In this document: positions 28,063-37,081 of the stretch, piece after piece | Layout of the letters: each line of letters begins with the position of its first letter | How positions within the stretch are numbered: the stretch's first letter is position 1 | Assembly (NCBI RefSeq): GCF_042468235.1 | Contig: NZ_CP170386.1 | Location: 1,116,001-1,180,000 of the forward strand | From: Lonepinella sp042468235 | Lineage (GTDB): Bacteria > Pseudomonadota > Gammaproteobacteria > Enterobacterales > Pasteurellaceae | Direction: 5' to 3' | DNA: 64,000 bases | The notes under the pieces: model-generated | Databases searched by the model: none | Told to the model about the DNA's origin: nothing | The model's input: only the letters and a program-made list of their open reading frames with translations | Translations under genes and position numbers: made by a program

Positions 28063-28665
28063 ATGGCAGGATTTAAACAACTTTCAGGCTTAGTGGTTCC
28101 TCTTGATGTGGCGAATGTGGATACCGATGCGATTATTCCAAAACAATTTTTACAAGCCATTACACGGGTTGGATTTGGTAAACACTTATTCCACGAATGG
28201 CGTTATCTTGATGTTGAGGGAACCAAACCCAATCCCGAATTTGTGTTGAACTATCCACAATATCAAGGTGCAACCATTCTACTTGCTCGTAAAAATTTAG
28301 GTTGTGGATCTTCGCGTGAACACGCCCCATGGGCATTAGCAGATTATGGTTTTAAAGCGATGATCGCCCCGAGCTTTGCGGATATTTTCTATAACAACAG
28401 CTTAAACAATCACATGCTACCAGTACGTTTAAGCGAACAAGAAGTAGAAGAAATTTTTCAATGGGTATGGGCGAATACAGGCAAAGAAATTCAAATTGAT
28501 TTGGAAGCCATGACAGTGACCACTGGCGATAAAGTCTATCATTTTGAACTAGACGAATTTCGCCGTCATTGCTTATTAAATGGCTTAGATAATATCGGTT
28601 TAACCTTGCAACACGAAGACAAAATTGCGGAATACGAAAGTAAAATTCCCGCATTTTTGCGTTAA
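28063..28665 (+). CDS. leuD: 3-isopropylmalate dehydratase small subunit
   Basis: Swivelling-domain partner of LeuC, 200 residues, with the LGCGSSREHAPWAL active-site loop near residue 75. An AAGGAGC ribosome site precedes the ATG. It is the last gene of the operon, followed by a terminator. Confidence 0.97.
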   Translation: MAGFKQLSGLVVPLDVANVDTDAIIPKQFLQAITRVGFGKHLFHEWRYLDVEGTKPNPEFVLNYPQYQGATILLARKNLGCGSSREHAPWALADYGFKAMIAPSFADIFYNNSLNNHMLPVRLSEQEVEEIFQWVWANTGKEIQIDLEAMTVTTGDKVYHFELDEFRRHCLLNGLDNIGLTLQHEDKIAEYESKIPAFLR

Positions 28666-28679
28666 AAATCAATAAAAAA

Positions 28680-28723
28680 ACACCGCAGTTTAAAGAAAAA
28701 ATCCAAAAACTGCGGTGTTTTTT
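28680..28723 (+). terminator. Terminator of leuABCD
   Basis: ACACCGCAGTTT (28680-28691) pairs with AAACTGCGGTGT (28707-28718), then a T run. The arms are degenerate uptake-signal cores. From here to 28978 I see only a possible -10 (TATACT, 28769-28774) for the next gene. Confidence 0.8.
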
Positions 28724-28978
28724 CAAGTAATTTTCTGATTAACACTAGCCTTTTCGATCATAAAGTTTTATACTGCATGCCTAGTATCAACTCGGACTAG
28801 ACAGCAATGTTATTAATGAAAAATCAGCGAATTTTTTATAACATTCCCACTCAATTTATCAATGAATGTTCATTGAGCGTATGTGTATTTTCTATTAATA
28901 AGCATTCTTTTATTAGCGAGAATGTTAACAACTTGCTCCCCTATCCGCACTATTCACTTCTACCATTATGGAATATTT

Positions 28979-29974
28979 ATGAAAAATCACGTTCGTAGTT
29001 TTAAAACCTACATTAGAGATGAAATTATCAAAAAAGGCGGTTGGGTAAACTCTCATGCTCATGCTGACCGTGCATTTACCATGACACCTGAAAAAATCAG
29101 TATTTACCACAGCTGTAATTTACAACAAAAATGGGATCTGGTGGATGAAGTTAAACGGACATCCACCGTAGAACATTATTATGCTCGTTTTAGTCAAGCC
29201 ATTGAGCTAATGATTTCGCAAGGGGTCACGGCGTTTGGGACATTCGTGGATATTGATCCCGTCTGTGAAGATCGTGCGATTATTGCGGCACATAAAGCTC
29301 GAGAAGTGTATAAAAGCGATATTGTGTTGAAATTTGCCAACCAAACCTTAAAAGGGGTGATTGAGCCAACGGCAAGAAAATGGTTTGATATTGGTTCAGA
29401 CATGGTGGATATGATCGGTGGCTTACCCTATCGTGATGAATTAGATTATGGTCGTGGCTTAGAAGCCATGGATATTTTACTTGATAAAGCCAAATCTTTG
29501 GGGATTATGTGCCATGTTCACGTGGATCAATTTAATACCCCAAAAGAAAAAGAAACCGAGCAACTTTGTGATAAAACCATTGAGCATGGTATGCAAGGAC
29601 GTGTCGTCGCCATTCATGGGATTTCGATTGGTGCTCATTCAAAAACTTACCGCTACAATTTGTATAAAAAAATGCGGGAAGCACAAATGATGATGATCGC
29701 TTGTCCGATGGCATGGATTGATAGTAACCGCAAAGAAGAATTGATGCCATTCCATAACGCCTTAACACCGGTGGATGAAATGATCCCCGAGGGTATCACG
29801 GTTGCGATTGGTACGGATAATATTTGTGATTACATGGTGCCATTGTGTGAGGGGGATATGTGGCAAGAACTCAGTTTACTCGCTGCTGGCTGTCGCTTTC
29901 CTAATTTAGATGAAATGGTCAATATTGCCAGTATCAATGGGCGTAAAGTATTAGGTTTAGATCCGATTAAATAA
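28979..29974 (+). CDS. Amidohydrolase-family protein (ATZ/TRZ, cytosine deaminase-like)
   Basis: Metal-dependent hydrolase of 331 residues with the family's metal-binding pattern: H-A-H near residue 27 (SHAHADRAF), H-V-H-V-D near 180, the following His (AIHGISIG) and a catalytic Asp in IGTDN. This resembles cytosine deaminase and the ATZ/TRZ group, but it is shorter and the substrate is unknown. A close homologue is present in H. influenzae as a conserved protein of unknown substrate (from memory). The start MKNHVRS at 28979 follows ATGGAATATTT; a longer frame from 28883 has an implausible hydrophobic extension. Confidence 0.8.
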   Translation: MKNHVRSFKTYIRDEIIKKGGWVNSHAHADRAFTMTPEKISIYHSCNLQQKWDLVDEVKRTSTVEHYYARFSQAIELMISQGVTAFGTFVDIDPVCEDRAIIAAHKAREVYKSDIVLKFANQTLKGVIEPTARKWFDIGSDMVDMIGGLPYRDELDYGRGLEAMDILLDKAKSLGIMCHVHVDQFNTPKEKETEQLCDKTIEHGMQGRVVAIHGISIGAHSKTYRYNLYKKMREAQMMMIACPMAWIDSNRKEELMPFHNALTPVDEMIPEGITVAIGTDNICDYMVPLCEGDMWQELSLLAAGCRFPNLDEMVNIASINGRKVLGLDPIK

Positions 29975-29990
29975 TCCCTGTCTTGTTAAA

Positions 29991-30022
29991 AATCCCCTGA
30001 AAAATTCAGGGGATTATTTTTT
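29991..30022. terminator. Bidirectional terminator between amidohydrolase gene and cysJ
   Basis: AATCCCCTGA (29991-30000) and TCAGGGGATT (30006-30015) flank a five-base loop, with T run on the plus strand and A-rich flank for the minus strand. The genes on either side converge. Confidence 0.85.
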
Positions 30023-31790
30023 AATAAACATCTCGCTGATAGCGTTTTGCTTGACGCAATTCATCTAAATATTCATCTGCATCTTCAACACTTAATTTGC
30101 CTTGTTCGGCAATCACATCAAGCAAGGCTTTTTCCACATCTTTTGCCATTTTATTGGCATCACCGCACACATAAATATGTGAGCCATTTTGCAACCATTG
30201 CCAAATATCCGCAGCATTTTCACGAATTTTATCTTGTACATAAATTTTCTCGTCTTGATCCCTTGACCAAGCAAAGCTGTATTTATGTAAATAACCGTCT
30301 TTAGCAAAGGTTTGCCATTCGGTTTGATATAAAAAATCTTCACTAAAATGCGGATTACCAAAAATTAACCAGTTTTTTCCTGCGGCTTCATCGGCTGCAC
30401 GCTGTTGTACAAAGGCTCGGAACGGTGCAATACCCGTACCAGCACCAATCATAATAATCGGGGTTTCACTATTTTCTGGCAATCTAAAATTATTATTCTG
30501 CTCCACGAAAACCCCTATGGCTCCATCTTCTTCGGCACGTTCCGCCAGATAATGGGAAGCACAACCTTGCCGCTCAATTTCGTCATCTTGATAACGCACT
30601 ACACCCACGGTTAAATGCACTTCTTCCCCAACTTCTGCTTGACTGGAAGCGATAGAATAAAGACGTGGCGTGAGTGGTCGCAATAACGCCACAAATTGTT
30701 CAGCGGTTAATTTTGCAGGAAAATGATTAAGCAAATGCACAATCGGGTGTTGGCTTGCAAAAACTTGTGGATTTTGCACCGCACTTTCTGGCAGTTGAGC
30801 AAATTCCGCATAACCTTTCACAAACTGCGGTGTATTTTGGGTGATTTCTAAATCTTCAATTAAGGCTTGGCGTAAGGCTTTATTTTGCTGTTTGATAACC
30901 ACGGTTTCATCACCTGTTAAAGCTAACGCGGTCAGAATTTCATCAACCAAGGCAGGATCATTATTTGCCCATACACCTAAGGCATCACCCGCTTGGTAGC
31001 TTAAGCCAGAACCACTCAAATCAAATTCAATATGGCGAACATCTTTATCTGAATTTCTGCCTGTAATTTTTTGTCGGGCGACTAGGGTAGCTGGAAATGG
31101 ATTTTCTTTATTATAAACAGATGTCGGCGTTGCACTTGCTGTGACACTTGGCACAGCAACAGTGCTACTACTCTGCGATGTTTGATTTAATTGAAGCAAA
31201 ACTGGCACAATACGATCAATCCAGCCTTCTGCGGTGGCTTGATAGTCCAAATCGCAGTCTTGACGATCTAACAAACGACTTGCCCCTAATTCCGCCAAAC
31301 GCTGATCAAACTCCACAGCGGCACCACAGAAATGTTCGTAACTACTATCGCCTAACCCCAGCACCGCAAATCTGACGCTGTCTAATTTAGGGGCTTTTTT
31401 ACCAAACAGGAATTTATGTAAACTCACCGCTTCTTCTGGTGGTTCGCCCTCGCCTTGGGTGGAAGTGAGCAACAATACGACATCTTCTTCGGCTAAATTT
31501 TTGGTTTTATAATCGCCAATATTAATCTGTTTTACCGATAAATTTTGAGCTTGTAACCGTTCCACCAATAAGTTTGCAATTTTGCGAGTATTACCTGTTT
31601 GTGAAGCGGATAATACGCTAATCGATAAAGGTTTGACGGTTGGTGCAATGGCTGTTGCAATATTTTCTACAGCGGTGATTGCCACATTATTATTTTCAGT
31701 TTTTGCCCAACAATAACCTGATAACCAAGCGAATTGTGTGGGTGATAAATTTTGTAATTGTTGAATGATTTCGTTAGGAATAATATTCAT
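30021..31790 (-). CDS. cysJ: Sulfite reductase (NADPH) flavoprotein alpha subunit
   Basis: Transfers electrons from NADPH through FAD and FMN to CysI. The 589 residues comprise an N-terminal flavodoxin domain (SASQTGNTRKIA near 60, STQGEGEPPEEA), an FAD domain (RLYSIASSQ) and the NADPH-binding end (GAGTGIAPFRAF, YVCGDANKMAKDV). It ends in the usual DVY-type C-terminus. It is last in cysI-cysG-cysJ, 17 bp after cysG. Confidence 0.97.
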   Translation of the reverse strand: MNIIPNEIIQQLQNLSPTQFAWLSGYCWAKTENNNVAITAVENIATAIAPTVKPLSISVLSASQTGNTRKIANLLVERLQAQNLSVKQINIGDYKTKNLAEEDVVLLLTSTQGEGEPPEEAVSLHKFLFGKKAPKLDSVRFAVLGLGDSSYEHFCGAAVEFDQRLAELGASRLLDRQDCDLDYQATAEGWIDRIVPVLLQLNQTSQSSSTVAVPSVTASATPTSVYNKENPFPATLVARQKITGRNSDKDVRHIEFDLSGSGLSYQAGDALGVWANNDPALVDEILTALALTGDETVVIKQQNKALRQALIEDLEITQNTPQFVKGYAEFAQLPESAVQNPQVFASQHPIVHLLNHFPAKLTAEQFVALLRPLTPRLYSIASSQAEVGEEVHLTVGVVRYQDDEIERQGCASHYLAERAEEDGAIGVFVEQNNNFRLPENSETPIIMIGAGTGIAPFRAFVQQRAADEAAGKNWLIFGNPHFSEDFLYQTEWQTFAKDGYLHKYSFAWSRDQDEKIYVQDKIRENAADIWQWLQNGSHIYVCGDANKMAKDVEKALLDVIAEQGKLSVEDADEYLDELRQAKRYQRDVY

Positions 31791-31807
31791 AATACATCTC
31801 TTATTCG

Positions 31808-33262
31808 TTATGCTGCCAATTTTTCAGGCGGTAATGCCACAATATCATCTAATTTAAATGCGGTTGCAGAGCCAACAAATTGCTGGGCTTGCTGACCAAA
31901 CCAAGCCAATTCTGGTTGTAATGCGACCGTTTCCCCAATCACAATTAAGGCAGGTGATGGTGCATTTTCTGCCAGTTTCGCTAAGTCTGCTAATTTCCCT
32001 GCAAAGATCTGTTGTGTTGGCAAGGTACCGTGACTAATCACTGCTACTGGCGTATCAGGCGAACGCCCATGAATTTGCAGATTTTCTGCCAGATCCGCCG
32101 CTTTAATGGTTCCCATATAGACTGCAAGGGTTTGATTACCCTGTGCCAAAGTTTGCCACGTCAGATTTTTGCCATCGGGTTTGGTATGTCCCGTAATAAA
32201 CATGGTGGTTTGGGCGTAATTACGGTGGGTTAATGGAATCCCTGCATAAGCCGTTGCCCCCAATGCTGCAGTAATCCCCGGTACCACTTCAAACGGAATA
32301 TTTTCAGCTTTTAACACTTCTAATTCTTCCCCGCCACGACCAAACACAAAAGGATCGCCACCTTTTAAACGCACGACACGCTTGCCTTGTTTGGCATATT
32401 TCACTAATAAGCGATTGGTTTCTTCCTGTTGCATACTGTGGCTGCCCGCACGTTTCCCCACCGAAATTTTTTCCGCATCACGGCGAACTAAATCTAGCAC
32501 TTGTTCTGATACCAACGCATCATAAAGCACAATATCTGCCTGTTGAATACGTTGTAATCCTTTTAAGGTTAATAAGCCACTGTCCCCCGGACCCGCTCCC
32601 ACTAAAGACACTTCGCCTACCCGAGTTAATTCATGGCTTAAGGATTGTTGCAACAAGGTTTCTGCTGGCTGAATTTGCTGATTATCGGTTAAACGTTGGA
32701 AATCTGCCGATTGGAACAGTTGTTCCCAAAAACGGCGACGTTGGGTGATATGTGGAAAACGTTGTTTCACTTGCGAACGAAAACGCTGGGCAATGGTTGC
32801 CATGGTGCCAATATTTTTCGGTAATAAGGCTTCTAATTTTTCCCGTAATAAACGAATTAATACTGGTGCCGTTCCACCACTTGAAATGGCAATTTGCACT
32901 GGACTACGGTCAATAATAGACGGAAAAATAAAGTTACAATGTTCCTGTTCGTCCACCACATTGACTAAACGACAACGTTGTTCCGCTGCATTAAAAATAC
33001 GTTTATTCAGTCCTACATCATCGGTAGCGGCGATGACTAAATACACGCGATCAAGTTGTTCTTCGGCGAAATGGCTGGCAATATGCTCAATTTTGCCTAA
33101 ATCTTTCAGATTTTGCACCGCACTATTTAGCCGTTCTGCCACCACTTTGATACTGGCGTTAGCTTTTAATAACGCTTCAATTTTACGCAATGCTACCGAG
33201 CCGCCCCCGACAACTAACACAGGACGATTTTTCAGTTCAGCAAAAAATGGAAAATAATTCAT
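31808..33262 (-). CDS. cysG: Siroheme synthase (multifunctional)
   Basis: Makes siroheme, the cofactor of CysI, from uroporphyrinogen III. The 484 residues hold an N-terminal dehydrogenase/ferrochelatase half (VVGGGSVALRKIEAL) and a C-terminal SAM-dependent methyltransferase half (LVGAGPGDSGLLTLKG, MGT). Placement between cysI and cysJ couples cofactor supply to the enzyme. Confidence 0.96.
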   Translation of the reverse strand: MNYFPFFAELKNRPVLVVGGGSVALRKIEALLKANASIKVVAERLNSAVQNLKDLGKIEHIASHFAEEQLDRVYLVIAATDDVGLNKRIFNAAEQRCRLVNVVDEQEHCNFIFPSIIDRSPVQIAISSGGTAPVLIRLLREKLEALLPKNIGTMATIAQRFRSQVKQRFPHITQRRRFWEQLFQSADFQRLTDNQQIQPAETLLQQSLSHELTRVGEVSLVGAGPGDSGLLTLKGLQRIQQADIVLYDALVSEQVLDLVRRDAEKISVGKRAGSHSMQQEETNRLLVKYAKQGKRVVRLKGGDPFVFGRGGEELEVLKAENIPFEVVPGITAALGATAYAGIPLTHRNYAQTTMFITGHTKPDGKNLTWQTLAQGNQTLAVYMGTIKAADLAENLQIHGRSPDTPVAVISHGTLPTQQIFAGKLADLAKLAENAPSPALIVIGETVALQPELAWFGQQAQQFVGSATAFKLDDIVALPPEKLAA

Positions 33263-33274
33263 CGTAGTCCCCTT

Positions 33275-35050
33275 TTATGCTGCTTGCAATGTAACAACTT
33301 TGCTGGCGTCCCAGAAATCTACTGGTGCATTTACCACAGGTTTCACAATTCCCGTCCGAATGGCGAAATCACCAAAACCCTCTTTTACTTGACGATTTTG
33401 TACCCAATCCGCTAACCAACCATCAATAATGGTTAGAATTTCATCTTCGGTGATATTTTCCTTAAATAAACGGGGGATTCTGGTACCTTGTAAATTACCG
33501 CCGACATGTAAGTTATAACGTCCGATAGCTTTGCCGACTAAACCGATTTCCGCCAACATTGCACGTCCACAACCATTTGGACAGCCTGTTACTCGTAACA
33601 CAATATGCTCATCAGTCAAACCATGTTTGGCAAACAGTACATCAATTTTATCGGTAAATGGCGGTAAAAAACGTTCTGCTTCTGCCATTGCCAACGGACA
33701 AGTTGGCAAGGATACACAAGCCATACTATTTTCACGTTGTTTAGTGGTTCTCTCATCGATCAGTTTATGCTCACGAGCAATTTGTTCAATTTTCGCTTTA
33801 TCTCGAGCAGATACATTTGCCACAATCAAATTTTGGTTAGCGGTTAAACGGAAATCCCCTTTATGGATTTTGGCGATTTCTCGCACGCCAGTTTTTAACG
33901 GACGATCGGGATAATCAAGCAAACGACCATTCTCAATAAACAAAGTCAAATGCCACTTTTTATCTTCACCTTGCACCCAACCGATACGGTCGCCACGTGA
34001 AGTAAATTCATAGGGTTTAATCGGTTCGAATTTGCTTTCCATGCGATTTTCCACTTCATGAATAAAATTCTCTACTCCATGATTTTGTAAGGTATAACGA
34101 GTACGTGCATTTTTACGATCCGCCCGATTCCCCCAATCTCGTTGTACTGACACAATAGAAGCTGCACAATCCAGCACTTTGTCTAAGCCGACAAAACCAA
34201 ATTCATAGGCAGTATTCGGATAAGTTTTGGTATTGCCATGTTCCATCGACAAACCACCACCCACTAATACATTAAAGCCAATCAATTTGCCATTTTCACC
34301 AATCGCCACAAAATTCATGTCATTCGCATGTAAATCCACATCATTATGGGGCGGAATAACCACCGCCGTTTTGAATTTACGTGGTAAATAATTTTTACCT
34401 AATACTGGCTCGGTTTTATCACCACTATTGGCTTTTTCAACTACTGGCACTTTAGGTTGGGTTTCGGTGCTTAATACTTTTTCGCCATCTAGCCAAATAT
34501 CCGCATAAGCCGTGGTTTTAGGTAATAAATGCTCACTGATTTTGGTTGCCCAACGATAGGCTTCGGCATGCAACTTGCTTTCCACAGGATTGGAAGTACA
34601 AAGCACATTACGGTTTACGTCCGCCGCTGTGGCAATCGAATCTAAGCCTAATTGATGTAACCACTGGTGCATAGGTTTGATATTCGTTTTCAGCACACCG
34701 TGGTATTGGAAAGTTTGACGGTTGGTAATCCGAATCGAACCATAGCTTGTATGTTCCGTAGCAAATTGGTCGATACCAAGCCATTGTTTCGGTGAAATAA
34801 TCCCCCCTGGTAAACGGCAACGTAGCATCACATTTTTATTCGGCTCAAGTTTTTGTTCTAAACGTTCGGCACGAATATCACGGTCGTCCTGTTCATACAT
34901 ACCGTGAAAGCGGATCAGTTGGAAGTTATCCCCCTTAAAACCGCCCGTAATTTGTTCGCCCAAATCATTGGAAATTGTGCCGTGTAAATAGTCACTTTGG
35001 TCTTTTAAACGTTCGTTATCGGAAAGTTTTGGTTTTTGTTCATTGCTCAT
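33275..35050 (-). CDS. cysI: Sulfite reductase (NADPH) hemoprotein beta subunit
   Basis: Reduces sulfite to sulfide at a siroheme-4Fe4S centre. The 591 residues carry the four cluster Cys in CVSLPTC (about 455) and GCPNGCG (about 499). The siroheme-binding Arg segments (GSIRITNRQTFQYHG) are in the first half. First gene of the operon; a GGGGGG-rich stretch stands at ribosome-site distance. CysH, CysD, CysN and CysC are not in the window. Confidence 0.97.
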   Translation of the reverse strand: MSNEQKPKLSDNERLKDQSDYLHGTISNDLGEQITGGFKGDNFQLIRFHGMYEQDDRDIRAERLEQKLEPNKNVMLRCRLPGGIISPKQWLGIDQFATEHTSYGSIRITNRQTFQYHGVLKTNIKPMHQWLHQLGLDSIATAADVNRNVLCTSNPVESKLHAEAYRWATKISEHLLPKTTAYADIWLDGEKVLSTETQPKVPVVEKANSGDKTEPVLGKNYLPRKFKTAVVIPPHNDVDLHANDMNFVAIGENGKLIGFNVLVGGGLSMEHGNTKTYPNTAYEFGFVGLDKVLDCAASIVSVQRDWGNRADRKNARTRYTLQNHGVENFIHEVENRMESKFEPIKPYEFTSRGDRIGWVQGEDKKWHLTLFIENGRLLDYPDRPLKTGVREIAKIHKGDFRLTANQNLIVANVSARDKAKIEQIAREHKLIDERTTKQRENSMACVSLPTCPLAMAEAERFLPPFTDKIDVLFAKHGLTDEHIVLRVTGCPNGCGRAMLAEIGLVGKAIGRYNLHVGGNLQGTRIPRLFKENITEDEILTIIDGWLADWVQNRQVKEGFGDFAIRTGIVKPVVNAPVDFWDASKVVTLQAA

Positions 35051-35222
35051 AGCTAGCCCCCCACAGGATAAAATTCGGTTAGGTTAATAGAAAAATAAAT
35101 CTGACTAGATCATATAAGAAAGGCTGTATAGAAAAGAAATAATCTTTTGCTGTTAGTTATATAAAAAAGTTATAAAAACCATATTAATACCATTGCCTAA
35201 GTAGCCAAATAAAACACCATAA

Positions 35223-35263
35223 AAAACAAACTTTCTGATATACTTCGGAAAGTTTGTTTTTTT
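35223..35263. terminator. Hairpin with T run in the leader of the patatin-like gene
   Basis: AAACAAACTTTC and GAAAGTTTGTTT pair around a 12-nt loop, followed by T residues on the plus strand and preceded by A residues. It lies between divergent cysI and the patatin gene, 27 bp before the ATG at 35290, where no gene needs terminating. It may be an attenuator or end a short RNA that starts from a weak promoter near 35147-35176. Confidence 0.6.
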
Positions 35264-35289
35264 AAAGAACAGAAAAGGAAAATAATCTA

Positions 35290-36654
35290 ATGAAATCACT
35301 GCATAAATTGGCTCTGGTTAGTGCAACTTTATTTTTAACCGCTTGTAATGCGGTGCAATATCAACCCCTTGCGACGATTGATCAAGTGGATACATCAACA
35401 GGTTATCGCTTGCAAAAAACTATGCAAAATAAATTTAATGATCAAACTATCGTCGCTATTATGTTCTCGGGCGGTGGGACAAGAGCAGCGGCTTTTGGTT
35501 ATGGTGTATTAGAAGAATTAAATCGTCATCCGATTAATTTAGATGGCAAATCCACCAATTTAATCGACAATGTTGACATGGTATATGGTGTTTCTGGCGG
35601 ATCCGTGTTAGCAATTTATTATTCCTTATATGGCAAAGAAACCATTCCAAATTTTGAGAAAAAATTCTTAAAACAAAATTTCCAAAAATTAATGATCAAC
35701 CAAACCCTTTCTTTTGCCAATATGCCGAGATTGTTTTCCCCACAATTTGGGCGAGGCGATTTATTGCAAGAGCAATTTGAAAACACCCTATTTGGTAACA
35801 AAACCTTTGGCGATTTAGCCACCCAACGTAAAGGACCTTTTGCGGTGATTAGTGCTACCGATATGTCTATTGGTCGCAGACTAGATTTCACCCAAGAACA
35901 GTTTGATACCATGTGTCTTGATCTCTCCAAATTGCCTCTTGCGCGTGCCGTTGCCGCCTCCAGTGCGGTGCCGTTAGTCTTTTCACCGCTCACCTTAAAT
36001 AACAACGGGGGCAACTGTAACTATCAACTGGCTAAAGAACTCCAAGCAACGTTAGATGCAGGTCAAAATAGTCTTCAAGATGAATCTCGCCAGCAATATA
36101 TTCGTCAATTACAGCAATATTCTAATAGTAAAGAACGTCCTTATATCCATTTATTAGACGGCGGGCTCACTGATAATCTCGGGATAAAAAGTTTGCTAGA
36201 AACCCAAGAAGTATCGCCAGAAAATGCGATTCGTGAACGATTAAAAAGTAGCAATATCAAGCGGATTATTATCATCAGTGTCAATGCGCAAAATCAAATT
36301 AGTACCGAAATTGATAAAACAGCCGATGTGCCAAGTTTTTCCGATCAAGCCACCGCAGTAATTGATGTGCCGATTGATCAAACGTCACAAGCCAGTTTAA
36401 ACCGTTTCCGTGCCGTGGTAGATGCTCGCAATGAAGAATTAGCCCAAATAAAAGGTAACAAAGTAGGAATCTATTTTATTAGCTTGAATTTACGTGATTT
36501 GCCGGATAGCCAAGCGGAATTTAGACAACGCATGCTGAACTTGCCAACCACATTTTACTTGCCAACTCATGATATTAATGATTTGAAAAAAGCCGCTAAA
36601 ATTTTGTTAAACCAGTCTAAGGAATATCAGAGGTTATTAAAAGAAGTCAAATAA
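35290..36654 (+). CDS. Patatin-like phospholipase lipoprotein
   Basis: Predicted lipoprotein of 454 residues with a signal peptide ending in lipobox L-T-A-C (Cys19). The patatin fold is visible: oxyanion loop SGGGTRAAAFG (about 60-70), nucleophile elbow GVSGGS (about 103-108) and the catalytic Asp in LLDGGLTDNLG (about 293). This gives a Ser-Asp lipid acyl hydrolase, probably on the periplasmic side or outer membrane. AGAAAAGGAAAATAATCT precedes the ATG. It is upstream of the adhesin on the same strand but separated by 427 bp. Confidence 0.88.
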   Translation: MKSLHKLALVSATLFLTACNAVQYQPLATIDQVDTSTGYRLQKTMQNKFNDQTIVAIMFSGGGTRAAAFGYGVLEELNRHPINLDGKSTNLIDNVDMVYGVSGGSVLAIYYSLYGKETIPNFEKKFLKQNFQKLMINQTLSFANMPRLFSPQFGRGDLLQEQFENTLFGNKTFGDLATQRKGPFAVISATDMSIGRRLDFTQEQFDTMCLDLSKLPLARAVAASSAVPLVFSPLTLNNNGGNCNYQLAKELQATLDAGQNSLQDESRQQYIRQLQQYSNSKERPYIHLLDGGLTDNLGIKSLLETQEVSPENAIRERLKSSNIKRIIIISVNAQNQISTEIDKTADVPSFSDQATAVIDVPIDQTSQASLNRFRAVVDARNEELAQIKGNKVGIYFISLNLRDLPDSQAEFRQRMLNLPTTFYLPTHDINDLKKAAKILLNQSKEYQRLLKEVK

Positions 36655-36657
36655 ATA

Positions 36658-36707
36658 CTGAACTCCCATATACTCGCATGAGTTTTCTATTTTGATGGGC
36701 AGTTCAG
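36658..36707. repeat. Long hairpin after the patatin-like gene
   Basis: CTGAACTCCCAT (36658-36669) pairs with ATGGGCAGTTCAG (36695-36707) with one bulge. An inner hairpin ACTC-GCAT-GAGT lies in the loop. No T run follows, so termination is possible but weak. Confidence 0.5.
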
Positions 36708-36720
36708 ATGATATAATCAC

Positions 36721-36749
36721 TTGCATACTAAGTAGGTTAATATTACAAT
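36721..36749 (+). promoter_or_regulatory. Predicted adhesin promoter abutting the octanucleotide repeat
   Basis: TTGCAT (36721-36726), 17 bp, TACAAT (36744-36749). The -10 box merges with the first repeat unit, so the tract would be the start of the transcript. The -35 is weak, and other promoters between 36861 and 37081 are possible. Confidence 0.4.
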
Positions 36750-36860
36750 AGATCAATAGATCAATAGATCAATAGATCAATAGATCAATAGATCAATAGA
36801 TCAATAGATCAATAGATCAATAGATCAATAGATCAATAGATCAATAGATCAATAGATCAA
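36746..36860 (+). repeat. Octanucleotide tandem repeat (CAATAGAT) x14, probable phase-variation tract
   Basis: Fourteen perfect copies of CAATAGAT (36746-36857) plus a partial CAA. Each unit junction creates GATC, giving 14 Dam sites at 8-bp intervals. It lies 221 bp upstream of the adhesin ATG and outside any reading frame, so length change by slipped-strand mispairing would alter expression level rather than frame. Confidence 0.95.
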
Positions 36861-37081
36861 AACTGGGATCTAAATATCACTGCTCTTCTAGAATACTTTA
36901 GGGAAACGGTGGGTTGTTACATTTTAATATTATGGATTTTAATTACATTTGCAAGAAATGAGTAATATTCGCTAGAAGATCAAAATGTATTTAGGTCATA
37001 TTAATAAAAATGGTAAGAATATTATGCCGTGATTAAGGTGTAATAATAAGATAATCTACCCCTATTCAAGTATAAATTTAT

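Noticed and set aside
28807..28998. 63-codon plus-strand frame upstream of the amidohydrolase
   Set aside because: No ribosome site, no recognised motif, and it overlaps the amidohydrolase start in another frame.
36746..36860. Tandem repeat considered as a CRISPR array
   Set aside because: Units are 8 bp, contiguous and without spacers.
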